Positions 1-5,855 of a stretch of 12,767 bases of DNA are shown here, piece by piece. Numbering within the stretch: the stretch's first letter is position 1; each line of letters opens with the position of its first letter. The DNA is taken from NCBI GenBank assembly GCA_032111745.1, contig JAULUH010000316.1, forward strand, positions 1 through 12,767. The letters are read 5' to 3'. The stretch is from JAULUH01 sp032111745. GTDB taxonomy: Bacteria; Chloroflexota; Anaerolineae; JAAEKA01. The notes under the pieces are model-generated. The model saw only the letters and a program-made list of their open reading frames with translations. It ran no database searches and was not told the origin of the DNA. The translations under genes were made by a program, and so were the position numbers.

Positions 1-338
1 CCGGCTATGTGCGGGTGCTGCTGGACATCCCGGCCCTGGCACCGGTCGATTGGTCTGACGACGAAGCCATCACCGCATCCGTGGGTGAGGTGATGGACCT
101 GCTCACGAAGCGCGAGCACGATGTGCTGGCCCTGCTGGCCGAGGATCTGACCTATGCGCAGATTGGCGAAGAGCTGGTGATCAGCCTCAGCACCGTGCGC
201 GCCCACGTGAACCGCATCTACAAGAAGCTGGCCGTGCACCGCCGCGATCAGGCGGTACAACGAGTTCTCGGCCAGCCTGGAGGAGCTTCTATACCAACTG
301 GCCGAAGCCGTGGCCGGCAGGGCTCGCATTCCGGTTGA
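1..338 (+). pseudogene. C-terminal part of a LuxR-family (MalT-like) transcriptional regulator, broken at its end
   Basis: The frame is open from the left edge (codons start at position 3), so the gene begins outside the window. It reads GYVRVLLD, a phrase typical of the end of the TPR/ATPase part of large MalT-like regulators. A complete LuxR helix-turn-helix follows: LTKREHDVLALLAE, then AQIGEELVISLSTVRAHVNRI and YKKLAVHRRDQAV. Such proteins bind promoter DNA through this domain. Homology stops near position 265, where these regulators normally end within a few residues. Instead the frame runs on with GQPGGASIPTGRSRG, an out-of-frame reading of a histidine kinase fragment. The DNA-binding domain looks intact and only the extreme C-terminus is altered, so some function is possible. 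Most of the protein cannot be seen. Confidence 0.75.
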
Positions 339-372
339 CGTGGAGATCGAGGGGTGTGCCGACCTGCCAGTC
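256..372 (+). pseudogene. Scrap of a NarL-type sensor histidine kinase
   Basis: In frame 1, out of register with the LuxR gene, the DNA reads SLEELLYQLAEAVAGR followed by ARIPVDVEIEGCADLP. This is the linker between the dimerisation/phosphoacceptor domain (HisKA_3) and the HATPase domain of NarL/DesK-type sensor kinases, where the text normally continues with PPEVQ and the IAQEALNN box. Here the resemblance stops at about position 370 and neither catalytic domain is present. It is about 35 codons wedged between a LuxR tail and a transposase tail, so it is debris of a recombination or insertion event. The assignment rests on recognising the family phrase, not on a search. Confidence 0.55.
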
Positions 373-719
373 GCCTCCAGCACACCTTGGAGCAGGTCGT
401 TGCTGCCGCAGCCATGCGCTGGACCATCGAGACCCTCTTCGCCGACTTCATGGAACTCATGGGCGCTGACCGCAACCAGGTCCGCTCCGCTCAGGGCATC
501 TTGCGCTTCTGGGCCCTGGGCCTCTTTCTCTACCAGTACCTGGACGAACAACGTGTTCACCCGCAACGCGAGCTGGGTCGCCACGTTACCATGGGCGAGG
601 CACGGTCCTGGGTCCGCCAACAACATGACGATCTGTTGCTCCATTGGATCGTTCATCAAGCGACCTACGGAGCCTCCGCCGCTCAGATCCGTGCTCATTT
701 GGCGCCGGCTCTGGCCTAA
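354..719 (+). pseudogene. C-terminal remnant of an IS transposase (DDE type)
   Basis: From about residue 10 the frame reads HTLEQVVAAAAMRWTIETLF, then ADFMELMGADRNQVRSAQGI and LRFWALGLFLYQYLDEQR. The RW.IE..F.D.KE..G..HYQ.RS pattern followed by a hydrophobic RFW.L....Y helix is the C-terminal end of DDE transposases of the IS4/IS701 type, and includes the region of the last catalytic Glu (IETLF). The first two Asp residues and everything upstream are missing. A GTG at 354 opens the frame but is unlikely to be a real start, because its first codons overlap the kinase scrap. The frame stops at 719 (TAA). No matching left end or terminal inverted repeat was found, so this is a dead element. Confidence 0.65.
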
Positions 720-758
720 TCGAACTCGATTGTTAAATCTGCAAGACTACTGTCCAGA

Positions 759-776
759 GTTGGCAAGAGAGCCAAC
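759..776 (+). other. Small hairpin just upstream of the next gene
   Basis: GTTGGC (759-764), loop AAGAGA, GCCAAC (771-776) is a perfect 6-bp stem. The loop holds the only purine-rich Shine-Dalgarno-like bases ahead of the GTG at 777. It could tune that start or be part of the old insertion-sequence end. A stem this short may also be chance in GC-rich DNA. Confidence 0.3.
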
Positions 777-794
777 GTGGAGGCGACCCTCGAC

Positions 795-1187
795 ATGTCC
801 CATCTCAGTGAATGGTTTGCGGTCCGCTTCGACAATACCGCCATCGCCTTGCAAGGGGCCCCGCCGGACGCGGTGGCCTGGCAGGCGGTCATTCCCTGGG
901 AACGCATCACCAGGGTCTGCTTCCGGGCGGGAGACTGGTGGGAGTCTGACGCCATCTACCTGTTCACGGACGAGCGGCCGGGGAGCTATGCCATCCCGGC
1001 AGATGCCAATGGTGGGCAGGCGTTGTGGTTTGAGATCCTCGCAAGAAACCTGTTCGACGCGGAGATGGCGGTGGCGGCGGCGGCAGGCCGGGATCGCGCT
1101 CCGGGTACGCCAGCCACTTGGCCTTCACGTAGCGCGGCGGCTGCATCGGCCCGCCGGCATGGGCCGGGTCGTGGGCCCCGCTGCTGA
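795..1187 (+). pseudogene. Hypothetical protein, probably truncated at its C-terminus
   Basis: The N-terminal 95 or so residues look like a real soluble protein: MSHLSEWFAVRFDN, then AIPWERITRVCFRAGDWWESDAIYLFTDERPGSYAIPADANGGQALWFEIL in pieces, and RNLFDAEMAVAAA. The motif IYLFTDERP.SY.IP..A.GG..LW.EI..R.LFD recurs in a family of about 100-residue proteins of unknown function that I recall ending soon afterwards with a Cys-Trp-Pro tail. Here, after AVAAAAG (about position 1080), the frame becomes low-complexity Ala/Arg/Pro text, which is the antisense of the dehydrogenase on the minus strand. The start could be ATG 795 (GGAGG at 779-783) or GTG 777, in frame six codons upstream. No function can be assigned. 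Confidence 0.55.
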
Positions 1188-1590
1188 CGAACAGGATGCG
1201 CGCCGGGGGCTGCACGTAGTCCAGCAGCAGGTGCACCAGCAGGAAGTGGCCCAGGTGGTTGGCGGCAAAGGTGACTTCATAACCGTCCGCCGAGCGCTCG
1301 CGCACGGTAGGCTTGGAGATGCCGGCGTTGCAGATGATCGCCGTGAGCGGGGGCACGTCGGCCGCGGCCAGCTCGTCCACAAACGCCCGCACCGAGGCCA
1401 GGGAGGCCAGGTCAAGATGCATCGGCACCAGCTTGTCATTGCCGGTGCTGGTCGCCATGCGCTTCCCTGCCTCCCTCAAGCCCGCCCCATCGCGCCCCGC
1501 CAACACCACCGTGCGCGCCCTATCCCCAGCCAGCGCCAGCGCCGTCTCATACCCCAGCCCACGGTTAGCACCCGTCACCACCACACTCAT
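964..1590 (-). pseudogene. Short-chain dehydrogenase/reductase, truncated before the catalytic YxxxK
   Basis: From ATG 1590 the protein shows the Rossmann nucleotide motif TGANRGLG (residues 6-13), then LAGRD, HLDLASLASVRAFVDEL, the CNAG strand motif, AANHLGHFLL and the Ser-bearing strand RILFVSSGAHDP. This layout matches protochlorophyllide-reductase/retinol-dehydrogenase-like SDRs of about 300 residues. After AYPERDP (near 1085) it turns into a run of prolines and Arg/Pro-rich text until the stop at 964. The expected YxxxK active-site motif and the substrate-binding half are absent, so the product should be inactive. A GTG at 1605 is an alternative start; ATG 1590 begins the protein just ahead of the first beta strand. 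It lies 57 bp downstream of the TspO-like gene and was probably cotranscribed with it. Confidence 0.75.
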
Positions 1591-1613
1591 CCTATCACCC
1601 ACCACTCACCTCT

Positions 1614-1652
1614 GACCGATTACCGATCACCGATCACCGATCACCGATCACC
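1614..1652. repeat. Tandem heptamer repeat (ACCGATC units)
   Basis: About five copies of a 7-bp unit, ACCGATC, run head to tail; the first copies are slightly divergent (ACCGATT). The array fills the spacer between the TspO-like gene and the dehydrogenase and includes the TGA stop of the TspO-like gene (1648-1650). It is a slippage-prone microsatellite with no obvious coding role. Confidence 0.8.
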
Positions 1653-2424
1653 CCACCCCCGCCGGCAACATCACCCGCCGGCTCCGCACCGCGGCCACGA
1701 TCACGGCCACACCCACCAGGCCGGCAGTGATCAGGCTGGCGACGACCAGGGGCTGCAGGCCCGAATGTTTCACCGCAATGCCCACCAGCGCCCACACCAG
1801 TACCAACAGGTAGGCCACGTCGCCGCGGGTGTAGGCCATCAGCCCGGCGATGATCACCGTGGCCCCCAGCATGATCACGAACCAGGTCTCCGCGCTGAGC
1901 CCGAAGCCGCTCCACCCGCTGGCCCACAGCAGGTCCGTGATGTTGGCGATGGTCGCCACCGTGATCCACCCCAGGTAGATGCTGAACGGCACCCGCACCA
2001 GCCAGGTCTCGGCCCGGGAGACCTTTGTGCGCCCGGTACCTAGCCGCTGGTAGATCAGGATCAGGGTGGCCAGCAGCACCAGCATCGCCACCACGGTCAG
2101 GGCCAGGTAGCCATAGTGCCACAGGAAGATCCAGACCATGTTGGCGATCGACCCGACGACGAACGGCCAGCCGATGGCGCGCAGCCGCGGATTCTCCTTC
2201 TGGGCCGGCAGCGCCTGGTAGACGCCGTAGGCGATCAACCCCAGGTAGATCAGCCCCCAGATCGCAAACACATAGCCCGCCGGCACGAAAAGCACGTCGA
2301 AGCCGTCCGATATCTCACCCGTGGTGATCCCATTGAGGGGCAGCGCATTGGCCAGGCCGTTGACGATAATCGTCGCCACCACACTCAGCATCACGGCCCA
2401 TTGCCGTACTACGTCTCGGTTCAT
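1648..2424 (-). CDS. TspO/MBR-family (tryptophan-rich sensory protein-like) membrane protein
   Basis: The 258-residue protein is almost entirely membrane segments. The first half carries TspO-like phrases: FVPAGYVFAIWGLIYLGLIAYGVYQ in pieces (compare the P..WVF...W..LY segment of TspO) and VPFSIYLGWITVATIANI (compare the P...W..FAT.LN helix). TspO proteins bind tetrapyrroles and related ligands and are linked to light, oxygen and stress responses. Bacterial TspO is about 160 residues with five helices. This protein has roughly two further hydrophobic helices (around residues 180-250), as in the longer branch of the family. The start at 2424 is chosen because homology begins there and a purine-rich AAGAGAG precedes it; the frame is open upstream to 2514, but that part does not look like protein. 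It stops 57 bp before the truncated dehydrogenase and lies downstream of photolyase on the same strand. Confidence 0.75.
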   Translation of the reverse strand: MNRDVVRQWAVMLSVVATIIVNGLANALPLNGITTGEISDGFDVLFVPAGYVFAIWGLIYLGLIAYGVYQALPAQKENPRLRAIGWPFVVGSIANMVWIFLWHYGYLALTVVAMLVLLATLILIYQRLGTGRTKVSRAETWLVRVPFSIYLGWITVATIANITDLLWASGWSGFGLSAETWFVIMLGATVIIAGLMAYTRGDVAYLLVLVWALVGIAVKHSGLQPLVVASLITAGLVGVAVIVAAVRSRRVMLPAGVG

Positions 2425-2458
2425 GGTTCTCTCTTGGCCTTTCCTGCATTCATGAGGG

Positions 2459-2478
2459 CACACCCAAAATCGGGTGTG
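2459..2478. promoter_or_regulatory. Inverted repeat upstream of the TspO-like gene
   Basis: CACACCC (2459-2465), spacer AAAATC, GGGTGTG (2472-2478) is a perfect 7-bp dyad starting 35 bp upstream of the ATG at 2424. It could be an operator or a leader hairpin. No T tract follows it on either strand, so it is unlikely to be an intrinsic terminator. Confidence 0.35.
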
Positions 2479-2603
2479 GTCCCGCTCGTTTACTGTGACG
2501 CCATGGAGGAGCACCGCGTCACGCGCATTTGTTCCGACTGTTCCATCGAGATGGGGTTGTGGCCGGCGATCGGTGGACGGTATAAGGGTCTTTGGTGATC
2601 GAA

Positions 2604-2622
2604 GGGCGGGGAGACCCCGCCC
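2604..2622. repeat. Perfect 8-bp GC hairpin
   Basis: GGGCGGGG (2604-2611), loop AGA, CCCCGCCC (2615-2622). The stem is very stable but has no T run on either side, so it is not a classical terminator, though it could stabilise the 3' end of the photolyase transcript. The flanks (TAGGGGCGGGGTCTCCCCGC on the minus strand) resemble dispersed palindromic repeats I recall from Chloroflexota and cyanobacterial genomes. That likeness is from memory, not a search. Confidence 0.6.
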
Positions 2623-2645
2623 CTACGATTGCGTCTCATGATCAC

Positions 2646-2702
2646 CTTCGTGATCTTCGTGCTTCGCGCCTTCGTGGCCCTTCGCGCCTTCGTGGTCCAA
2701 AC
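2646..2702. repeat. Degenerate short tandem repeats (TTCGTGG / TTCGCGC type)
   Basis: Units such as TTCGTGATC, TTCGTGC, TTCGCGCC, TTCGTGGCCC, TTCGCGCC and TTCGTGGTCC follow each other. On the minus strand they give a spurious TTKARRATKARSTK peptide, the sort of text often mis-annotated as a gene. They sit 3' of photolyase. The class (7-9 bp purine-rich units, often beside a GC hairpin) is common in intergenic DNA of several phyla. Confidence 0.65.
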
Positions 2703-2725
2703 GCTCACCCGCTCACGTAGATCGC

Positions 2726-4141
2726 TCACGCCCGCGCCCGCGCGTACGCGGCTAGCGTTCGCTCACGGGCCATGGCGTGGTCCACCACCGGCGCCGGGTA
2801 GTCCTGGCCGATCACACATCCCGCCCGGTGCTGCTCCGCTGTGCTCATCTGCCACGGCTCGTGGATGGCCGCCACCGGCACCCGCGCCAGCTCCGGCACC
2901 CAGCGTCGCACGTAAGCGCCCTCCGGGTCGAACTTCTTTCCCTGCGCTACCGGGTTGAAGATGCGAAAATAGGGCGCGGCGTCGGTGCCGGTGCCCGCGG
3001 TCCACTGCCAGCCGCCGTTGTTCGACGCCGGGTCGCCGTCCACCAGGTGCTGCATGAACCAGCGCTCGCCCCGGCGCCAGTCGATCAGCAGGTCCTTGAC
3101 CAGGAAGGAAGCCACGATCATGCGCGTCCGGTTGTGCATCCAGCCCGTCTCGGCCAGCTGGCGCATGGCGGCGTCCACGATGGGGTAGCCGGTCTGCCCC
3201 TGGCACCACGCTGCAAAGCCTTCCTCATCCTGTTCCCATGCCAGGGCCTCATACTGGCGTTGAAAGCTGCCGTTCCGCACGTGGGGGAAGTGGTACAGGA
3301 TCGAGACGTAGAACTCGCGCCAGATCAGCTCGCTCAGCCAGGTGTCGGCCCCGTAGCAGGCGTCGGAGGTGGCCGCAGCCGCCCGCGCCGCGCGGGAGGC
3401 CACCACGGCCTGGCGCGCCGACAGCATGCCGAAACGCAGGTAGGGCGACAGCTGCGAGGTGCCGTCCAGGTCGGGGCGGTTGCGCTGCTCCCGGTAGCGG
3501 GTGATGCCGGCCTCGGGGCCGTCCGTGAAGCGGGCCAGCCGGCGCTGGGCCTCGGCCTCGCCCGCCGGGAAGGGCACGCCCGCAGGCAGCGCCGGCTCCG
3601 CCGGGATGGGCAGGCTGGGCAAATCAGCCGGCATCGCCAGCCGTTCCGGCGCCGGCAACAGGTCCACCTCCCGGGGTAGCGGCAGGGAGAGCCAGCGCTT
3701 GCTGAACGGGGTGAACACGGTGTAGGGGGTGCCGTCGTCCTTGAGCACCGCGCCGGGCGGCTGTGCCGTGAGGCCACCCGCCAGGTGCAACGGCAGCTGC
3801 CCGGCCACGCGGCCATCGCGGCGCCGGGCAAAGGGGGTCACGTCCGCCTCGGCCCAGATCGCGCTGGCCCCGGACTCGGCCATTAGTGCGGCCAGCTCTG
3901 CGGCCGGCTCGCCCTCGCGCACCACCAGCCGGCTGCCGCGGGCGCGCAGGTCCGCATCCAGCCGGCGTAACCCCTCCCACAGGAAGGCCAGCCGCTTGGG
4001 GCCTACGTAGGGGGAGCGCAGCAGGGCCGGGTCGATCACAAATACCGGTATGACCTGCCCGGCTGCAGCCTGGGCTGCGGCCAGGGCCTGGTTGTCGCCG
4101 AGCCGCAGGTCGCGGCGCACCCACCAGAGGGCGGCTGTCAT
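2726..4141 (-). CDS. phrB: Deoxyribodipyrimidine photolyase (class I CPD type)
   Basis: The 471-residue protein repairs UV-induced cyclobutane pyrimidine dimers using blue light and FADH-. The N-terminal alpha/beta antenna domain starts with ALWWVRRDLRLGDNQAL and runs to about residue 140. The helical FAD domain includes the RPDLDGTSQLSPYLRFGMLS segment (about residues 250-270), IWREFYVSIL, TGYPIVDAAMRQL, TGWMHNRTRMI (about 332-342), FLVKDLLIDWRRGERWF, and NNGGWQWTAGTGTDAAPYFRIFNP (around 374-397). These match the E. coli PhrB lines almost word for word, including the region of the Trp electron-transfer chain, and the length is normal. The start at 4141 is chosen over an upstream ATG at 4195 because AAGGAG (4146-4151) lies just before it and it opens the first beta strand. 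A 14-bp inverted repeat sits in the leader. Confidence 0.95.
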   Translation of the reverse strand: MTAALWWVRRDLRLGDNQALAAAQAAAGQVIPVFVIDPALLRSPYVGPKRLAFLWEGLRRLDADLRARGSRLVVREGEPAAELAALMAESGASAIWAEADVTPFARRRDGRVAGQLPLHLAGGLTAQPPGAVLKDDGTPYTVFTPFSKRWLSLPLPREVDLLPAPERLAMPADLPSLPIPAEPALPAGVPFPAGEAEAQRRLARFTDGPEAGITRYREQRNRPDLDGTSQLSPYLRFGMLSARQAVVASRAARAAAATSDACYGADTWLSELIWREFYVSILYHFPHVRNGSFQRQYEALAWEQDEEGFAAWCQGQTGYPIVDAAMRQLAETGWMHNRTRMIVASFLVKDLLIDWRRGERWFMQHLVDGDPASNNGGWQWTAGTGTDAAPYFRIFNPVAQGKKFDPEGAYVRRWVPELARVPVAAIHEPWQMSTAEQHRAGCVIGQDYPAPVVDHAMARERTLAAYARARA

Positions 4142-4169
4142 GGCATCTCCTTGCCTGGCGCACCATGAA

Positions 4170-4204
4170 TCAGGTGCCACGGCATGATCCGCCATGGCAC
4201 CTGA
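4170..4204. promoter_or_regulatory. 14-bp inverted repeat in the photolyase leader
   Basis: TCAGGTGCCACGGC (4170-4183), a 7-nt loop, and GCCATGGCACCTGA (4191-4204) pair over 14 bp with one mismatch. In minus-strand RNA, which would be the photolyase transcript, that mismatch becomes a G-U wobble, so the stem is continuous. It ends about 18 nt upstream of the Shine-Dalgarno site and has no T tract. It may be an operator for a dimeric repressor, a leader hairpin, or the 3' stem of the upstream 139-residue gene. Confidence 0.55.
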
Positions 4205-4282
4205 AGGTTACCAGAGTCTGGCGGGGCCGGCAGTCAGCCAGATTCCGCTGTTTGCCACCCCGGTGGCGGGCCAGCCGCGGGT

Positions 4283-4702
4283 CTAGCGCCCGAAGGCCTT
4301 GCGCACGCCGGGGGTCAGCAAGTAGATCAGGATGCCGATGGGGATCAGCACGCCGATCCCACCGCAGATGAAGGTGAAGAAGCCGCCACCCAGCATGCCC
4401 ACGACGCCGGTGACGATGGAGAGGCCGGCGCCGATCAGGGCCAGCAGCCAGCCCCAGGGCTTGAGAGTCAGCAAGCCATAGGCCACGACGATCTCCACCA
4501 CGGCCGTGACGATGCCCAACAGGCCGGCCCACAGGTTGGAGACGCCGGAGGCCTGCCAGGCATTGGCGCCGAAGATGGTGCCAAACAGCGCGCCCAGCCC
4601 GCCGATACCAAACACGAACAGGCTCCACAGGCCGGCCAGGATGCCCAGGGCCAGGAAGACCCAGCCCAGGATGGTGATACCAAAAGGACGTTCCCTTACC
4701 AT
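4283..4702 (-). CDS. Small four-helix integral membrane protein, function unknown
   Basis: This 139-residue hydrophobic protein has about four transmembrane helices: ITILGWVFLALGILAGLWSL, then a Gly-rich segment with FGIGGLGALFG, LLGIVTAVVEIVVAYGLLTL, LLALIGAGLSIVTGVVGML and FICGGIGVLIPIGILIYLL. The N-terminus is short and basic (MVRERP), and the protein ends in a basic tail, VRKAFGR. I do not recognise a characterised family; it resembles generic small membrane proteins of unknown function. The start is firm: GGAGGT lies about 9 nt upstream of ATG 4702. Spacers of about 107 bp upstream and 141 bp downstream suggest its own transcription unit. After its stop a short GCCAC-CCCG-GTGGC stem (4254-4267) may help end the transcript. 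Confidence 0.75.
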   Translation of the reverse strand: MVRERPFGITILGWVFLALGILAGLWSLFVFGIGGLGALFGTIFGANAWQASGVSNLWAGLLGIVTAVVEIVVAYGLLTLKPWGWLLALIGAGLSIVTGVVGMLGGGFFTFICGGIGVLIPIGILIYLLTPGVRKAFGR

Positions 4703-4809
4703 GTGATGATTACCTCCGTGATAATGAGAGTGTGCCAGTCATCGCCGAAGATGGCCGGCCAGATGCCACACGGCCTACACTACGCACAATCTACTGCCAG
4801 GTTGCCGGC

Positions 4810-5082
4810 CTAGCGCCGCCGCGCCTGGGTCACCAGCGCCAGGGCCAGCCAGCTCAGTAGGGTGCCCTCAACTACGTGCACCTCGCCTACAGCCGGCAAC
4901 GGCGAGCCCCACAGCCAGCCCACCAGCTGGCCGGCGCCGAAGCCCAGCAGCGCCGCCAGCACGTACACCAGCCAGTCGCGCCACCCGCCGCCGCGCCAGA
5001 CGTACCACAGGGTCGCCCACAGCAGGGCCAGCAGGGTGGATAGCACCAGCGAGGGTGGGATCGACTCCAGCAGGGCTTCCAT
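4810..5082 (-). CDS. 90-residue membrane protein, function unknown
   Basis: Three hydrophobic helices are visible: LVLSTLLALLWATLWYVW, a WLVYVLAALLGFGAGQLVGWLW segment and VEGTLLSWLALALVTQ, ending in ARRR. The helix 1-2 loop is WRGGGWRD. I do not recognise a named family. The ATG at 5082 lies 15 nt downstream of the stop of the dehydrogenase gene, so it is the last gene of a folP-SDR-membrane protein operon and probably translationally linked. No strong Shine-Dalgarno sequence is seen. The clean helix pattern and operon position argue that it is real. Confidence 0.65.
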   Translation of the reverse strand: MEALLESIPPSLVLSTLLALLWATLWYVWRGGGWRDWLVYVLAALLGFGAGQLVGWLWGSPLPAVGEVHVVEGTLLSWLALALVTQARRR

Positions 5083-5097
5083 GGTGGCCGCGACCGC

Positions 5098-5853
5098 CTA
5101 CATCACCACCCCGCCGTTGACCATCACCACCTGGCCGGTCAGGAACGCCGCCTCGGCCGAGGCCAGGAACACGGCCGCCCCGGCCACGTCGGCCGGGGTG
5201 CCCCAGCGCTGCAGCGGCGTCTGCCGGCGCAGGCGCTCGTACAGCTCCCGGTTCACGTCCGCGCCCCAGGCCGTCTCGATCCACCCCGGGGCCAGGCAGT
5301 TGACCCGCACCACCGGCGCCAGGCCCCGGGCCAGGGCCTTGCTGAAGCCGGCCACGCCCGCCTTGGCCGCCGCGAACAGCTGGCCGCTCTCGGTACCCAC
5401 GCCGCCGGTGCTGGCCTGGTCCCAGGCCACGTTGAGGATCAGGCCGCCGCCCTGGGCTACCATGCGCCGGCCTGCCAGGTGGGAGCACAGCACCGTGCCG
5501 CGCAGGTCCACGTCCAGCACCTGCTGCAGGCGCTCGGCATAGGGCAGCTCCAGTGCCCCAGCCGTCAGGATGTCGGCCCCGGCGTTGTTGACCCACACGT
5601 CCACCCGGCCGCCGAGGGCCGGCCAGGCCTCTGCCACCAGCCGCTCGACCGCGGCCGGCCGAGCCAGGTCGGCCACGGCCACCGCCGCCGGCTGGCCCAG
5701 CCGTTGCACCTCCGCGGCCACGGCCGCCAGGGCCTCGGGGTGGCGGCCATGCACCAGCACCCGCGCGCCCTCGGCGGCGAAGGCCAGGGCGATGGCCCGG
5801 CCGATACCGCGGCTGCTGCCCGTGATCACGGCGGTCTGGCCGGCGAGGCGCAT
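5098..5853 (-). CDS. Short-chain dehydrogenase/reductase with an altered active site
   Basis: The 251-residue protein has the full classical SDR layout: TGSSRGIG cofactor motif (residues 11-18), VHGR, VADLARP, VNNAG (88-92), LAPGWIET (188-195), RWGTPADVAGAAVFLAS and a C-terminal FLTGQVVMVNGG. The active-site lines are unusual. The motif that normally reads YxxxK is FAAAK (Phe160, Lys164), and the strand that normally carries the catalytic Ser reads LILNVAWDQAST. It is not visibly decayed, so this may be a diverged subfamily with another role. It follows folP with an ATGA overlap. ATG 5853 is preferred because GGGGAG lies 7 nt upstream; ATG 5859, which overlaps the folP stop, is the alternative. 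Linkage to folP hints at pterin metabolism (FolM-type reductases are SDRs), but the missing Tyr weakens that idea. Confidence 0.85.
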   Translation of the reverse strand: MRLAGQTAVITGSSRGIGRAIALAFAAEGARVLVHGRHPEALAAVAAEVQRLGQPAAVAVADLARPAAVERLVAEAWPALGGRVDVWVNNAGADILTAGALELPYAERLQQVLDVDLRGTVLCSHLAGRRMVAQGGGLILNVAWDQASTGGVGTESGQLFAAAKAGVAGFSKALARGLAPVVRVNCLAPGWIETAWGADVNRELYERLRRQTPLQRWGTPADVAGAAVFLASAEAAFLTGQVVMVNGGVVM

Positions 5854-5855
5854 GC

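Larger units (their letters stand above)
2425..2725. other. Spacer between photolyase and the TspO-like gene, with hairpins and short repeats
   Basis: No credible gene lies in these 301 bp. They hold three distinct structures, each listed separately: a 7-bp inverted repeat near the TspO-like start, a strong GC hairpin at 2604-2622 and degenerate TTCGTGG-type repeats at 2646-2702. The TspO-like promoter should lie here on the minus strand, but I could not pick convincing -35 and -10 boxes. Confidence 0.6.

Noticed and set aside
1614..1652. CRISPR-like array
   Set aside because: The units are 7 bp and directly adjacent with no spacers, so this is a microsatellite.
310..2043. 577-codon open frame on the plus strand
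   Set aside because: It runs through kinase debris, then antisense of the dehydrogenase and TspO-like genes, with His/Arg/Pro-rich text and the translated tandem repeat; it is a GC-rich shadow frame.
2604..2622. Intrinsic terminator for photolyase
   Set aside because: The stem is strong but there is no run of T after it on either strand.
2490..2729. 79-residue minus-strand frame (TTKARRATKARSTK text)
   Set aside because: This is the translation of short intergenic repeats and a GC hairpin, a typical spurious gene call.
4752..4761. TGGCCGGCCA palindrome as an operator
   Set aside because: A 10-bp GC palindrome is expected by chance in DNA of this composition, and the symmetry does not extend.
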